The notes: generated by a model from the letters alone, not told the origin. DNA of 64,000 nt from Streptomyces sp. AV19 (GCF_015999245.1 NZ_JAEAMR010000022.1:823354-887353), one strand, 5' to 3'; shown: positions 39,278 through 50,298, counted from the first letter of the stretch. Program-made: numbers and translations.

Positions 39278-39943
39278 CTATTCGCTTCGCGTACACTTCG
39301 CCTCCACAAGAGCGGCCTTCTTGTCGAGGCGCCAACCTTTATATTTGTCGCGGAACTTCCACGGGACAGGCCTCGTCTCCACAAGCACCAGCCGCCCGCA
39401 CAGGGTCGGTACCGGAGAGGGGTTGGTGACGGAGACAGGCGCGGCCGAGGACCCGGCGACCACGGCTGGGCAATCCCCCTCCAGCTCCTCGCAGTTCTTC
39501 CACGCCCGCACCTGGTTCGCCATGTTGGCGACCTCCGGGCCCTGCGCACGCTGGCGCCGCGTCAGCCCGTAGAGATTGTCCGCGCGCGAATTCGGCAGTC
39601 GCGACGCATAGGCGACACCGTCACCGGACACGGTGTAGGGAACGAACTCGGGATCGCTCGGAGGTTTCGTGAAGAAGGCCCAACTCTGGGGCATGAACCT
39701 CGCCGACAGCGCCCGGAGATCACCCCCGTCGCGCGTGGAAAGTACGTTGCTCGGAAGGGAGAAGAAGATCGATCCAGCCAGCAGAGCTCCGACCAGGAGA
39801 ATGCCGGCCGCGGCAGAGACCAGACCCGGTACCGAGCGAATCGGCTCGGAGTCCGTCCCCCCGGCGGTCCGCTCGTCGGCGTTCTGCTCGTCGGCGTTCT
39901 GCTCGTCGGCGTTCTGCTCGATGGTCGCCGGGCCGCGACTCAC
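39278..39943 (-). CDS. sdpA: SdpA-family protein (SDP toxin maturation)
   Basis: 221 residues from GTG 39943, overlapping the sdpC stop by 4 bp (GTGA). A short acidic cytoplasmic N-terminus with three EQNAD repeats is followed by one membrane helix (AAAGILLVGALLAGSIFFSLP). The extracytoplasmic part is typical of SdpA: FMPQSWAFFTKPPSDPEF, LYGLTRRQRAQGPEVANM, KFRDKYKGWRLDK. It works with SdpB in processing the toxin precursor. Confidence 0.88.
   Translation of the reverse strand: MSRGPATIEQNADEQNADEQNADERTAGGTDSEPIRSVPGLVSAAAGILLVGALLAGSIFFSLPSNVLSTRDGGDLRALSARFMPQSWAFFTKPPSDPEFVPYTVSGDGVAYASRLPNSRADNLYGLTRRQRAQGPEVANMANQVRAWKNCEELEGDCPAVVAGSSAAPVSVTNPSPVPTLCGRLVLVETRPVPWKFRDKYKGWRLDKKAALVEAKCTRSE
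39872..39916. repeat. Three exact 15-bp repeats inside sdpA
   Basis: CTCGTCGGCGTTCTG occurs at 39872-39886, 39887-39901 and 39902-39916 without mismatch, encoding EQNAD pentapeptides on the minus strand. It is prone to slippage but stays in frame. Confidence 0.95.
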
Positions 39944-40617
39944 GTCAGCGCGGAGGTCAGAGCGTCGACAAACGCGTCGCGCTCGATGTCCGAGCCGGTC
40001 GGCTTGCCGTCCTCGAGATACCACGTGACGACCACGAGGGTTGCGAGGGCGTTGGTGGCGACTCCGGCGTTCGTGTACACGGCCGCGTTGGCGGCTCCCA
40101 CGGCGTTCACATAGATGGCCACGTACGCGCCCATGTAGAACCAGCCGGCGGCCCGCGCCTGAACCTTGCCGGTGTTCACGGGCTGACCGTTCTTCTTGAT
40201 GAACTCGTTGAAGCTCACCGAGAAGTCGCGGAGGGCGGCGTCGACGCGCACCGGGTCTCCGGACTGGAACGGAACCGCCATTTTCTTGTGGAACTCGGGG
40301 TGAGCGGCCAGGTACCCCGTGATGATCTTGTTCAGCGCCGCTTCGTCGGTCTGCGGCTTGGAGGCGTTGAATCCGAGCATCCGCTTCAGCTCCGGATGCG
40401 CGTCCGCGATCGGACCCTGGGCGGCGAGCAGCAGCTGCAGAAGCTCCTCGTCGCTGTACTTGGCGGTCTCCTTCGCCGCCTCCTTGAGCTGCGCCTTGCC
40501 CGGCGCGGAAACGACGCGGCCGTCGTCGGCGAAGGCGCTCTGGGCGGTGACGCCGCCCACCGCGATGATGGAGCCGGCCACTATGGTGGCGATGACGTTT
40601 CTGGATGTGAACTTCAC
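39940..40617 (-). CDS. sdpC: SdpC-family toxin precursor
   Basis: 225 residues from GTG 40617, behind GGGGAGGACATT. The signal peptide (KFTSRNVIATIVAGSIIAVG, cut near SAFA-DD) is followed by an SdpC-like pro-region (YSDEELLQLLLAAQGPIADAHPEL, LNKIITGYLAAHPEFHKKMA). A hydrophobic toxin segment comes next: AGWFYMGAYVAIYVNAVGAA and more Ala/Val-rich residues, then a polar tail. Bacillus SDP has two Cys; none are visible here in the mature region. The predicted product is a secreted membrane-active peptide. Confidence 0.85.
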   Translation of the reverse strand: MKFTSRNVIATIVAGSIIAVGGVTAQSAFADDGRVVSAPGKAQLKEAAKETAKYSDEELLQLLLAAQGPIADAHPELKRMLGFNASKPQTDEAALNKIITGYLAAHPEFHKKMAVPFQSGDPVRVDAALRDFSVSFNEFIKKNGQPVNTGKVQARAAGWFYMGAYVAIYVNAVGAANAAVYTNAGVATNALATLVVVTWYLEDGKPTGSDIERDAFVDALTSALT

Positions 40618-40660
40618 AATGTCCTCCCCTGACATGTGATGCAGCCCAGCGCGCGCTGGA

Positions 40661-41047
40661 CTATCTCTGTTCGCGAGCAGCTGCCCGTGCAGCCGAATTC
40701 GCCTTGACCGCCGCTGCCGTGAGAAGCGCGAGAACCGCGCCGATTCCGGTCAACGGGACGATGAGAACAGCTGGATTCCTGGCGTCACTCAGCATCAACG
40801 ACAGACCGATTGCCAAGGTGATCGCACCCACGGCATAGGCGGTCAGGTATGTCACCGTCAGCATCGGGGACGCCGAGGCGTGCCCGGCCTCCCAAGCGCT
40901 GTCCGAGGACATCGTCGCCTTGGTCCGGATTCCGATCACAGAGTTGCGCTGGATATTCCCACTCGCAACTTGATTCTTCATGTAGTGAATCATCGCACCC
41001 AGCGTGAACAGCCCTACGCCGAATACCAATCCCGCGACCGGATCCAT
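40661..41047 (-). CDS. sdpI: SdpI-like immunity membrane protein
   Basis: 128 residues from ATG 41047, after GGAGGACGAGCA. Three hydrophobic spans flank the SdpI/YhfL signature GNIQRNSVIGIRTKATMSSDSAWEAGHASASP. In Bacillus, SdpI gives immunity to SDP. It is the first gene of the operon (I-C-A-B), 43 bp before sdpC, so immunity would be made first. Confidence 0.88.
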   Translation of the reverse strand: MDPVAGLVFGVGLFTLGAMIHYMKNQVASGNIQRNSVIGIRTKATMSSDSAWEAGHASASPMLTVTYLTAYAVGAITLAIGLSLMLSDARNPAVLIVPLTGIGAVLALLTAAAVKANSAARAAAREQR

Positions 41048-41308
41048 TGCTCGTCCTCCAAGGACGTAGTCATCATCGTCGAAAGCATGCGGAAAAGCCT
41101 GCACCCCTCCTTACGGCAGGGATCAGGCTCCTCTTCAGTGCGTCGGATCAGTTCCCCCTCTGTCCCTGCACACGCCCTGGCAGTACCGAACTCGGCGCCG
41201 ATGCCGAGGGAACGCCGTTCGCTGTGCAGGGCTCCATCCCATCAGTGGGCTGAACCCTCGGGAAGTGACGTCCTCACGGGCGCGGCGTGAATCTTTCACG
41301 CGCCTGGA

Positions 41309-41431
41309 TCAGGTGGAGAGGTCGCCGTCCGCAGCGGCGAGAGCGGTCACGAACGCGGACCAGGAGGCGCGGGGAATGGGGGAGGGGTTCGACCGGAGCT
41401 CGCGCATGAGCGTCCCCCCGTCGCTGGACAC
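41309..41431 (-). pseudogene. Possible DUF397 remnant
   Basis: A 40-codon frame from GTG 41431 to TGA 41309 reads VSSDGGTLMRELRSN, then PRASWSAFVTALAAADGD. The 'AxWxAFVxAL' ending resembles the C-terminus of DUF397 proteins, but the CVEVA core is absent. It may be a truncated copy of the type seen intact at 63247. The rest of 41048-41505 shows nothing else. Confidence 0.3.
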
Positions 41432-41505
41432 GCGCCCGCGCCGGGTCAAGTCGCCTGGCTGCAACCGGTGACAGCTCGCTCGGCCGTACGAGATACGGTC
41501 CGATC

Positions 41506-42165
41506 ATGACCGAACCCGGCTTCCTGCACGCCACCCGCACGTCGTACGACACCCTCGCCGCCGCCTACGACGGCCACTTCGGCGACCACCTCGCATCCAA
41601 GCCCCTGGAGCGCGCGCTGCTCGCCGGCTTCGCCGAGCTCGTACGGAACGGCGGCGGCCCCGTCCTCGACGTAGGGTGCGGCACCGGCGTGGCGACGGCG
41701 CACCTGGCCGGCCTGGGGGTGACGGTGTCGGGAATCGATCTCTCCCCCGGAATGGTCGAGGTGGCCCGCCGCAATCACCCGCACCTGCGCTTCGAGGTGG
41801 GCTCGATGCTCGAACTGGACGTGCCGGACGGCACGCTCGGCGGGCTGACGGCCTGGTACTCGGTCATCCACGTGCCGAGGGAGCAACGGCCGCGGGTGTT
41901 CGCGGAGTTCCACCGGGTGCTGGCACCGGGCGGTCAGATGCTGCTCGGTTTCCAGGTGGGCGACGAGACGTCGCACCGCACGGACGGGTTCGGCCACCCG
42001 ATAGCGCTGGACTTCCACCGGCTGCGCCCGGACGACGTGGCGGAGATGCTGTGCCGGGCGGGGCTGGAGGTGCACACCCGGATGGTGCGCGAGCCGCAGG
42101 ACACGGGTGCGTTCCCGGAGTTGACGCCGCAGGGCTTCCTGCTGGCGCGGAAGCCGGAGGCATAA
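41506..42165 (+). CDS. Class I SAM-dependent methyltransferase
   Basis: 219 residues from ATG 41506. The SAM-binding motif I is GPVLDVGCGTGVATAHLAGL, then VSGIDLSPGMVEVARRNHP and a motif-III-like FHRVLAPGGQMLLGFQVGD. It is a UbiE/type-11 methyltransferase common in Streptomyces. The substrate is unknown. It is convergent with icd. Confidence 0.88.
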   Translation: MTEPGFLHATRTSYDTLAAAYDGHFGDHLASKPLERALLAGFAELVRNGGGPVLDVGCGTGVATAHLAGLGVTVSGIDLSPGMVEVARRNHPHLRFEVGSMLELDVPDGTLGGLTAWYSVIHVPREQRPRVFAEFHRVLAPGGQMLLGFQVGDETSHRTDGFGHPIALDFHRLRPDDVAEMLCRAGLEVHTRMVREPQDTGAFPELTPQGFLLARKPEA

Positions 42166-42345
42166 CCCACACGACCCGCATGCCCCTCCGCCGTCCGCAC
42201 GAACTCACTGAGGCCGCGGCGGAAGCCGGACGCCGCTTATGCGGGAGAGGGGCAGGACTGCGGCCACGACACACCGTTCACGTGGTTCGGCCCCTACCCC
42301 TCACGCGGAGTTGCGAGGCGGGCCCCGGCCCCGTGCGATACGGAA

Positions 42346-42378
42346 CCGCCCCGGCCGGCACGAGGCCGACCGGGGCGG
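42346..42378. terminator. Terminator hairpin downstream of icd
   Basis: CCGCCCCGG (42346-42354) pairs with CCGGGGCGG (42370-42378), 17 bp after the icd stop. The rest of the 42166-42394 gap shows no gene. Confidence 0.75.
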
Positions 42379-42394
42379 GAACCCGCCGCACGCG

Positions 42395-44614
<2,220 letters not shown>

Positions 44615-44640
44615 CGGGTGCTCCGCTCCACTCCACGTTT

Positions 44641-44666
44641 GCAACATTGCTCGATATCAAGATATC
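44641..44666. promoter_or_regulatory. Two palindromes in the icd promoter region
   Basis: GCAACATTGC (44641-44650) and GATATCAAGATATC (44653-44666) lie side by side upstream of icd, and A/T-rich for this genome. They could be operator and promoter elements for icd. I cannot name the regulator. Confidence 0.4.
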
Positions 44667-44709
44667 TCGTCGCCGGGGTGTCCCTCACCTGGCCCTGTCC
44701 CGGCCCCGG

Positions 44710-46386
44710 TCAGCGGGCGGCGACCCCGGCGGTCTCGACGGTCTCGGACGCGCGGGGCCCGGGCACCGCGGCCGCGGCGGCCGTGTCCAGGACGGGGTCG
44801 GGGCCGGGCAGTCCGGCCTCGTGGGCGCGGACGCCGGCGCGGACGGCCCAGAAGTAGAAGCCGACGGACGACAGGGCGACCAGGGCGATGTCCACGCCGC
44901 CGGGGAGGACGCCGTGGCCGCCGAACTCGGCGCTGCCGAGCGCGGACAGCAGGGCCAGCCAGAGCAGGAAGGCGACCATCCACCAGGCGGGGGCGAACTG
45001 CCGGGCGAGGCTCTTCTCGCCCTTGCGGCGCAGCACGACGGCGGCGATCGGCACGGAGACGAGGGTGAGCAGGGCGACCTTGCCGGTGTTGGGCCACTTC
45101 GACCAGTACAGGGCACAGGCGGCGAAGGCGAAGGTCACCGGGCAGAGCACGGTCGCGGCGGGGAGCCGGAACGGGCGGGGCAGGTGCGGCTTGGTCTTGC
45201 GGAAGACGCCGACGGCGATGGGGCCCATGAGGTAGGAGACGACCATCGCGGCGGAGACGACGCTGGCCAGGGCCTCCCAGCTGTGCCCGATGGTGACCAG
45301 CAGCAGGACGGAGAAGCCCAGGTTGAGCCACATGGCGGGGCGGGCGACACCGTAGCGGGGGTGCACCTCGGCGATCTTCTTGGGGAAGAAGCCGGTCTCG
45401 GCGAGGTTCTGCGCGAGGTAGGCGGACGAGGCGACGTTGCCGATGTTGGCGCCGTTCGGCGAGATGAAGGCGCCGAACTGGAGCATGGTGACGACCCAGT
45501 GCAGCATCAGCAGCTTGGCGAGGTCGGCGAAGGGCGAGGCGAAGTTGATGCCGCTCCAGCCGCCGGCTTCGGCGAGCTTCTCCGGGGGGACGGCGCCGAG
45601 GAAGGCGACCTGGAGGGCGAGGTAGATGACCAGGCCGAGGGAGAGGGCGCCGACGAGGGCCAGCGGGATGGCGCGGCCGGGGTTCTTGGCGGTGCCGCCG
45701 AGGTTGACGACGGCCTGGAAGCCGTTGAAGGCGAAGACGACGCCGGAGGCGGTGACGGCGGTGAGCACGGCGGACCAGCCGTTGGGGGCGAAGCCGCCGT
45801 GGTTGGTGAAGTTGCCGGTGTGGAAGCCGGAGGCGATGAGCGCGCCGCAGGCGAGGACCGGGATGGCGAACTTGACCAGCGTGAGCAGGTTGTTGGCCCG
45901 GGCCAGCAGGGCGACCGACCAGTAGCAGGCCAGCCAGAGGGCGACGGTCAGGACGAGCGCGGTGGCGATGCCGGTGGCGCTGAGGCTGCCGTCGGAGACC
46001 AGCCCGCGGGCCCAGCCGAAGTTCCAGGACGACATGTACTGGGTGCCGGCGATGGCCTCGATGGGGATCAGCGAGGCGGTCGCGATCCACACGGCCCAGC
46101 CCGTGATGAAGCCGAGCACCGGGCCGTGCGAGATGGAGCCGAAGCGGGCCATGGCGCCGGGCAGCGGATAGGCCGCGCCGACCTCGGCGTAGGACATGGC
46201 GATCATGCCGATGAAGATCGCGCCGATCACCCAGGCCACCAGCGCGGCAGGGCCGGCGACCTGCGCGGCCTGGCCGGCCCCGAAGAGCCAGCCGGAGCCG
46301 AAGATGGACCCCAGCCCGATCATGATCAGGGCGAAGAGGCTGAGCCCCTTCTTGTTGCCCGCGTTGTTGGCCGCGCTCAGGTCCAC
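44710..46386 (-). CDS. APC-superfamily amino-acid permease
   Basis: About 558 residues from GTG 46386; an in-frame GTG ~13 codons upstream is possible. Twelve hydrophobic segments are visible. TM1 motif LIMIGLGSIFGSGWLFGAGQAAQVAGP carries the GxG substrate-binding loop. GVVFAFNGFQAVVNLGGTAKNPGRAIP and FGAFISPNGANIGNVASSAYLAQNLA fit the AspT/YbeC-like APC branch. It would take up an amino acid or related amine by proton symport. The C-terminal ~30 residues are a disordered Ala/Pro tail. Confidence 0.88.
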   Translation of the reverse strand: MDLSAANNAGNKKGLSLFALIMIGLGSIFGSGWLFGAGQAAQVAGPAALVAWVIGAIFIGMIAMSYAEVGAAYPLPGAMARFGSISHGPVLGFITGWAVWIATASLIPIEAIAGTQYMSSWNFGWARGLVSDGSLSATGIATALVLTVALWLACYWSVALLARANNLLTLVKFAIPVLACGALIASGFHTGNFTNHGGFAPNGWSAVLTAVTASGVVFAFNGFQAVVNLGGTAKNPGRAIPLALVGALSLGLVIYLALQVAFLGAVPPEKLAEAGGWSGINFASPFADLAKLLMLHWVVTMLQFGAFISPNGANIGNVASSAYLAQNLAETGFFPKKIAEVHPRYGVARPAMWLNLGFSVLLLVTIGHSWEALASVVSAAMVVSYLMGPIAVGVFRKTKPHLPRPFRLPAATVLCPVTFAFAACALYWSKWPNTGKVALLTLVSVPIAAVVLRRKGEKSLARQFAPAWWMVAFLLWLALLSALGSAEFGGHGVLPGGVDIALVALSSVGFYFWAVRAGVRAHEAGLPGPDPVLDTAAAAAVPGPRASETVETAGVAAR

Positions 46387-46620
46387 GAGGGTGCTTTCCG
46401 TTCTGCCGGGAACTGGTGATGCCACCTGCCGGGCCGGGCGGGGGTGTTCCGCCCGTACCACGCACCGGCCTCGTGTACCGCACACCGAATCTCGCGAGAT
46501 GGCCGAAAACGCAACAGCGACATCGGACATAGTACGACAACCAGCGGAAACGGCTCGGGGCCCGGAACAGCGGCCCCCGGCCCGCGCCCGCCCGGCCCGC
46601 GGGGTCAAGCTTCCATCAAA

Positions 46621-46644
46621 ATACTTGCGCGCCCACGCAAGTAT
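46621..46644. promoter_or_regulatory. Perfect inverted repeat ATACTTGCG-N6-CGCAAGTAT
   Basis: Nine-base arms (46621-46629 and 46636-46644) with a 6-bp spacer, in a short A/T-rich patch between the divergent APC permease and the ABC importer genes. A -10-like TACGCT follows at 46650-46655. The geometry suits a dimeric GntR-, MarR- or Lrp-type regulator controlling one or both transporters. Confidence 0.6.
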
Positions 46645-46715
46645 CGCGCTACGCTGCCGAGGCGTTCGACGAGCACGCGCCACCCGCGTGCCCCGGCCGG
46701 GAGGAGGCGAGAGAC

Positions 46716-46793
46716 ATGGACACCGGCCATGGTGATCCGGGCCACGCCCGGCCCCGCATCCGTACGTCCTCGCCGGCCCCCGCCACGCGATAA
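46716..46793 (+). CDS. 25-residue leader-type peptide
   Basis: ATG 46716, behind GGGAGGAGGCGAGAG, encodes MDTGHGDPGHARPRIRT and eight more residues to TAA 46793. It has a strong ribosome site and lies ~70 bp after a palindromic operator. It may be an upstream leader ORF for the importer operon. No Cys or other diagnostic run is seen. Confidence 0.4.
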   Translation: MDTGHGDPGHARPRIRTSSPAPATR

Positions 46794-46910
46794 CCACTCC
46801 CCCCTCGCACCCAGCGCGTCCGGGCACCCGCCGAGCTGCCCGCACACGGGGTGATCACTGCCGCACGCGCCGGCCCCCCTTGCTCACATCCCGCCACGGA
46901 GGTGACCCCG

Positions 46911-47069
46911 ATGTCCGTCCTGTCCGTCCTCCACATCCCAAGCGCCCCGCGCCTGTCCCCGACGGGTGTCCGCACCGCCCTCCGCACCGCCCTGCGCCGC
47001 ATCGCCGACGGCGCCGCCGACAGCCCCGTCCTGCACGCACTGGACGCCCCGGCCGCACGCCGGCCCTGA
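46911..47069 (+). CDS. 52-residue small protein upstream of the ABC importer
   Basis: ATG 46911, after GGAGGTGACCCCG, encodes MSVLSVLHIPSAPRLSPTG and a basic amphipathic helix (RTALRTALRRIADGAADSP). The excellent Shine-Dalgarno and tight position before the ABC permease argue that it is translated. The function is unknown. Confidence 0.45.
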   Translation: MSVLSVLHIPSAPRLSPTGVRTALRTALRRIADGAADSPVLHALDAPAARRP

Positions 47070-47188
47070 CCGGGCGCGCACGTCCCGCGCCCGCACGGCG
47101 GAGCACTGCTCGCGACAACGTCCCCGCCCTGTGATCGACTGAGGACGGAGCGCGGGGAAGACCGCCGCCGCCCACCGGGAGCCGCCCC

Positions 47189-48943
47189 GTGACCTACCCG
47201 TCGCGTTCCGCCGCCTGGCGGACCTCCCTGCCCGCCCGGCTGACCGGCCGGCTGTCCCGCATGTCCTGGGTGGACGTGGTGGTGGCCGCCGCCGTCCTCG
47301 TGGGGCTGTACCTGCTGCTGCGGGTGGGCAAGGGGGCCACGGTCTCCTTCGACCCCGCGCAGGTCGTCAAGGTGAACACGGACCCCGCCGAGCTGCCGTA
47401 CTACGCGGCGCGCAGCCTGCTGCGGATGTTCACCGCGCTCGCCGCCTCCGTCGCCTTCACCCTCGTCTACGCCTACGCGGCCGCCCGCAGCAGGCGGCTG
47501 GAGCGGGTACTGGTCCCGGCCCTGGACATCCTGCAGTCCGTCCCGGTGCTGGGCTTCCTGTCGGTGGCGGTGACCGGGTTCATCTCCCTCTTCCCCGGCT
47601 CCCTGCTGGGGCTGGAGTGCGCCTCGGTCTTCGCCATCTTCACGTCGCAGGCGTGGAACATGACCTTCGGCTTCTACCACTCGCTCATCACCCTGCCGCA
47701 CGAACTGGACGAGGTCTCGCGCTCGTTCCGCTTCACCCGCTGGATGCGGTTCTGGAAGGTCGAGCTGCCGGCCGGGGCGATCGGGCTGGTGTGGAACGGG
47801 ATGATGAGCTTCGGCGGCGGCTGGTTCTTCCTGGTGGCCTCCGAGGCGATCAGCGTCTCCGGCCACGAGTACGCGCTGCCCGGCGTCGGTTCGTTCGCCG
47901 GCACGGCCATCGCCGAGGGCGACCTGGGCAAGGTCGGCTGGGCGGTCGCCGCCATGACCGTCATGGTCGTCGGGGTGAACTTCGTCTTCTGGCGGCCCCT
48001 GACGGCCTGGGCCGAGCGGTTCAAGAACGAGCAGTCCGAGGCCACCGACGTCCAGCGTTCGCTGGTGCTCGACTTCGTCCGCCGCTCCTCCTGGCCGCGC
48101 CTGCTCGGCCGGCCGGCCCGCCTCGTCGGCGAGGCGCTCGGCCGGGCCGGGCGGCTGCTGGGCACCGACGACCGGCCGCTCGCCGTCAGCCCGGTGCGCC
48201 GCCGCACCGGAGACGTCGTCTTCGCCGTGGTGGCCGGCGGGCTGGTCGTCTGGGGCGTGCTGGACCTGCTGGGCTACCTCGACGCCCGCACCGGCCTGGG
48301 CGTGTTCGGCGAACCCCTGCTGGTCGGGCTGGCGACCCTGGCGCGCGTCGTCGTCCTGGTGATCGTGGCGACGGTGGTGTGGGTGCCGGTCGGGGTGCGG
48401 ATCGGCTTCTCGCCGAAACTGGCCCGGATCGCCCAGCCGTTCGTCCAGATCCTGGCGAGCTTCCCCGCCAACTTCCTCTTCCCGCTGGCCACCTGGTTCT
48501 TCCTGCGGACGGGCCTGTCGATCAACTTCGGCGGCGTGCTGCTGATGGCCCTCGGCGCCCAGTGGTACATCCTCTTCAACACCATCGCCGGCGCCGCGGC
48601 CGTCCCCACCGACCTGCGCGAGGCGATGGACGACCTCGGGGTGCGCGGCCGGCAGCGCTGGCGGCGCCTGATCATCCCGGGGATCTTCCCGGCGTACGTC
48701 ACCGGCGGGATCACCGCCTCGGGCGGCGCCTGGAACGCCTCGATCGTCTCCGAGGTCGTCACCTTCGGCGGGACCACACTGACCGCCACCGGCCTGGGCG
48801 CCTACATCGCGAGCGCCACCTCCCGGGGCGACTATCCGCACCTGATCGCCGGGATCGCGGTCATGGCCGTGTACGTCGTCGGCCTCAACCGGCTGGTCTG
48901 GCGCCGCCTCTACCGCCTCGCCGAGACCCGCTACTCCCTGTGA
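47189..48943 (+). CDS. ABC transporter permease, tandem fused (nitrate/sulfonate/taurine class)
   Basis: 584 residues from GTG 47189. It holds two BPD-transport domains in one chain (~60-280 and ~340-580). The first has ILQSVPVLGFLSVAVTGF and an EAA-like ELDEVSRSFRFTRWMRFWKVELP; the second has QILASFPANFLFPLATWF and DLREAMDDLGVRGRQRWRRLIIP. Such fused permeases pair with one ATPase dimer in NitT/TauT-type importers. No substrate-binding protein is encoded next to it, so the substrate is open and the binding protein may be elsewhere. Confidence 0.88.
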   Translation: MTYPSRSAAWRTSLPARLTGRLSRMSWVDVVVAAAVLVGLYLLLRVGKGATVSFDPAQVVKVNTDPAELPYYAARSLLRMFTALAASVAFTLVYAYAAARSRRLERVLVPALDILQSVPVLGFLSVAVTGFISLFPGSLLGLECASVFAIFTSQAWNMTFGFYHSLITLPHELDEVSRSFRFTRWMRFWKVELPAGAIGLVWNGMMSFGGGWFFLVASEAISVSGHEYALPGVGSFAGTAIAEGDLGKVGWAVAAMTVMVVGVNFVFWRPLTAWAERFKNEQSEATDVQRSLVLDFVRRSSWPRLLGRPARLVGEALGRAGRLLGTDDRPLAVSPVRRRTGDVVFAVVAGGLVVWGVLDLLGYLDARTGLGVFGEPLLVGLATLARVVVLVIVATVVWVPVGVRIGFSPKLARIAQPFVQILASFPANFLFPLATWFFLRTGLSINFGGVLLMALGAQWYILFNTIAGAAAVPTDLREAMDDLGVRGRQRWRRLIIPGIFPAYVTGGITASGGAWNASIVSEVVTFGGTTLTATGLGAYIASATSRGDYPHLIAGIAVMAVYVVGLNRLVWRRLYRLAETRYSL

Positions 48944-48954
48944 AGGAGCCCTTC

Positions 48955-50298
48955 ATGGCCCGCGCCACGACCTCCCCGCCGCGCCCCGACGGCGAGGTGC
49001 TGCTCGCCGCCGAGGCGGTCACCAAGTCCTACGCCGGGGCCGACGGCGAACTCCCCGTCCTGGCCGGGATCGACCTGGAGGTGCGCGCCGGCGAGATCGT
49101 CGCCCTGCTCGGCCGCTCGGGCTCCGGCAAGTCCACCCTGCTGCGCTGCCTGGCCGGGCTCATCCCGGCCACGTCGGGCAGCGTCACCTACCGCGGCGAG
49201 CCCCTCGCCGGCGCCAACCCCGGCACGGCCATGGTCTTCCAGACGTTCGCGCTGCTGCCCTGGCTCACCGTCCAGCAGAACGTCGAACTCGGCCTGGAGG
49301 CCCGGGGCGTGCCCGCCGCCGAGCGCGCCGTCGCCGCCCTGCGGGCCATCGACCTCATCGGCCTCGACGGCTTCGAGTCGGCCTACCCCAAGGAGCTCTC
49401 CGGCGGTATGCGCCAACGCGTCGGCTTCGCACGGGCGTTGGTGGTCGAGCCGGACGTCCTGATGATGGACGAGCCGTTCTCCGCGCTGGATGTCCTCACG
49501 GCCGAGAACCTGCGCGGCGAGCTGATGGAGCTGTGGGCGTCGGGCCAGTTCCCCACCCGGGCCGTCGTGCTGGTCACCCACAACATCGAGGAGGCCGTGC
49601 TGATGGCGGACCGCGTCGTCGTCCTCGGCTCCCGCCCGGGCACCCTGCGGGCGGCCTTCGACGTGCCGCTGGAGCGGCCCCGGGACCGCAACGCGCCCGA
49701 GTTCGACGCCCTGATCGACACGATCTACCAGGTCATGACCGGCCGCGAGAAGGACACCGCCCCGCACCTGCCCGGCCGCCCCGCCACCGCCGAACTGGCC
49801 CGGCGCACCCCGGCCAACACCCCGCTGCCCGGGGCCAGCGTCGACGGCCTGTCCGGCCTCGCCGAGATCCTCGCCATGCACGGCAACCGCTGCGACCTCG
49901 CCGGCCTCGCCGAGGAACTCGGCCTGGAGGTGGACGACCTGCTCCCCCAGGTGGACGCCCTCGACCTGCTCGGCTTCGCCGTGATCAGCGAGGGCGACCT
50001 GGTCCTCACGCCGCGCGGCGCCGCCTTCGCCCGCGCCGACGTCCAGGAGTCCAAGAAGATCTTCGCCGACGCGGTGCTGGAGGCCGCGCCGCTGGTCAAG
50101 CTGATCGTCACCAGCCTGCGCCGCACCGGCGGCACGCTGCGCGCCGGCTTCTTCCGCGACCTGCTGGCCCACCACTACACCAGCGAACAGACCGCCCAGC
50201 AGCTGGAGACCGCCACCGACTGGGGCCGCTACGCCGAGCTGTACTCCTACGACGCGGCGCCCGAGCAGTACGCCCTGGACGAGGGCGGTGCGCGGTAG
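48955..50298 (+). CDS. ABC transporter ATPase with C-terminal AAA-associated domain
   Basis: 447 residues from ATG 48955, 11 bp after the permease. Walker A GRSGSGKSTLLRCLAGL, Q-loop VFQTFALLPW, signature LSGGMRQRVGFARAL, Walker B VLMMDEPFSALD and H-loop VLVTHNIEEA are complete. Residues ~290-445 add an AAA-associated winged-helix-like region (LSGLAEILAMHGNRCDLAGLAEEL; SKKIFADAVLEAAPLVKLI), seen in one subgroup of NitT-type ATPases and possibly regulatory. It energises the fused permease. Confidence 0.92.
   Translation: MARATTSPPRPDGEVLLAAEAVTKSYAGADGELPVLAGIDLEVRAGEIVALLGRSGSGKSTLLRCLAGLIPATSGSVTYRGEPLAGANPGTAMVFQTFALLPWLTVQQNVELGLEARGVPAAERAVAALRAIDLIGLDGFESAYPKELSGGMRQRVGFARALVVEPDVLMMDEPFSALDVLTAENLRGELMELWASGQFPTRAVVLVTHNIEEAVLMADRVVVLGSRPGTLRAAFDVPLERPRDRNAPEFDALIDTIYQVMTGREKDTAPHLPGRPATAELARRTPANTPLPGASVDGLSGLAEILAMHGNRCDLAGLAEELGLEVDDLLPQVDALDLLGFAVISEGDLVLTPRGAAFARADVQESKKIFADAVLEAAPLVKLIVTSLRRTGGTLRAGFFRDLLAHHYTSEQTAQQLETATDWGRYAELYSYDAAPEQYALDEGGAR

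Noticed and set aside
46387..46845. N-terminal extension of the APC permease upstream of 46386
   Set aside because: The extra residues are Arg/Pro-rich and run through the palindromic operator; the membrane protein starts naturally at LSAANNAGNKKG.
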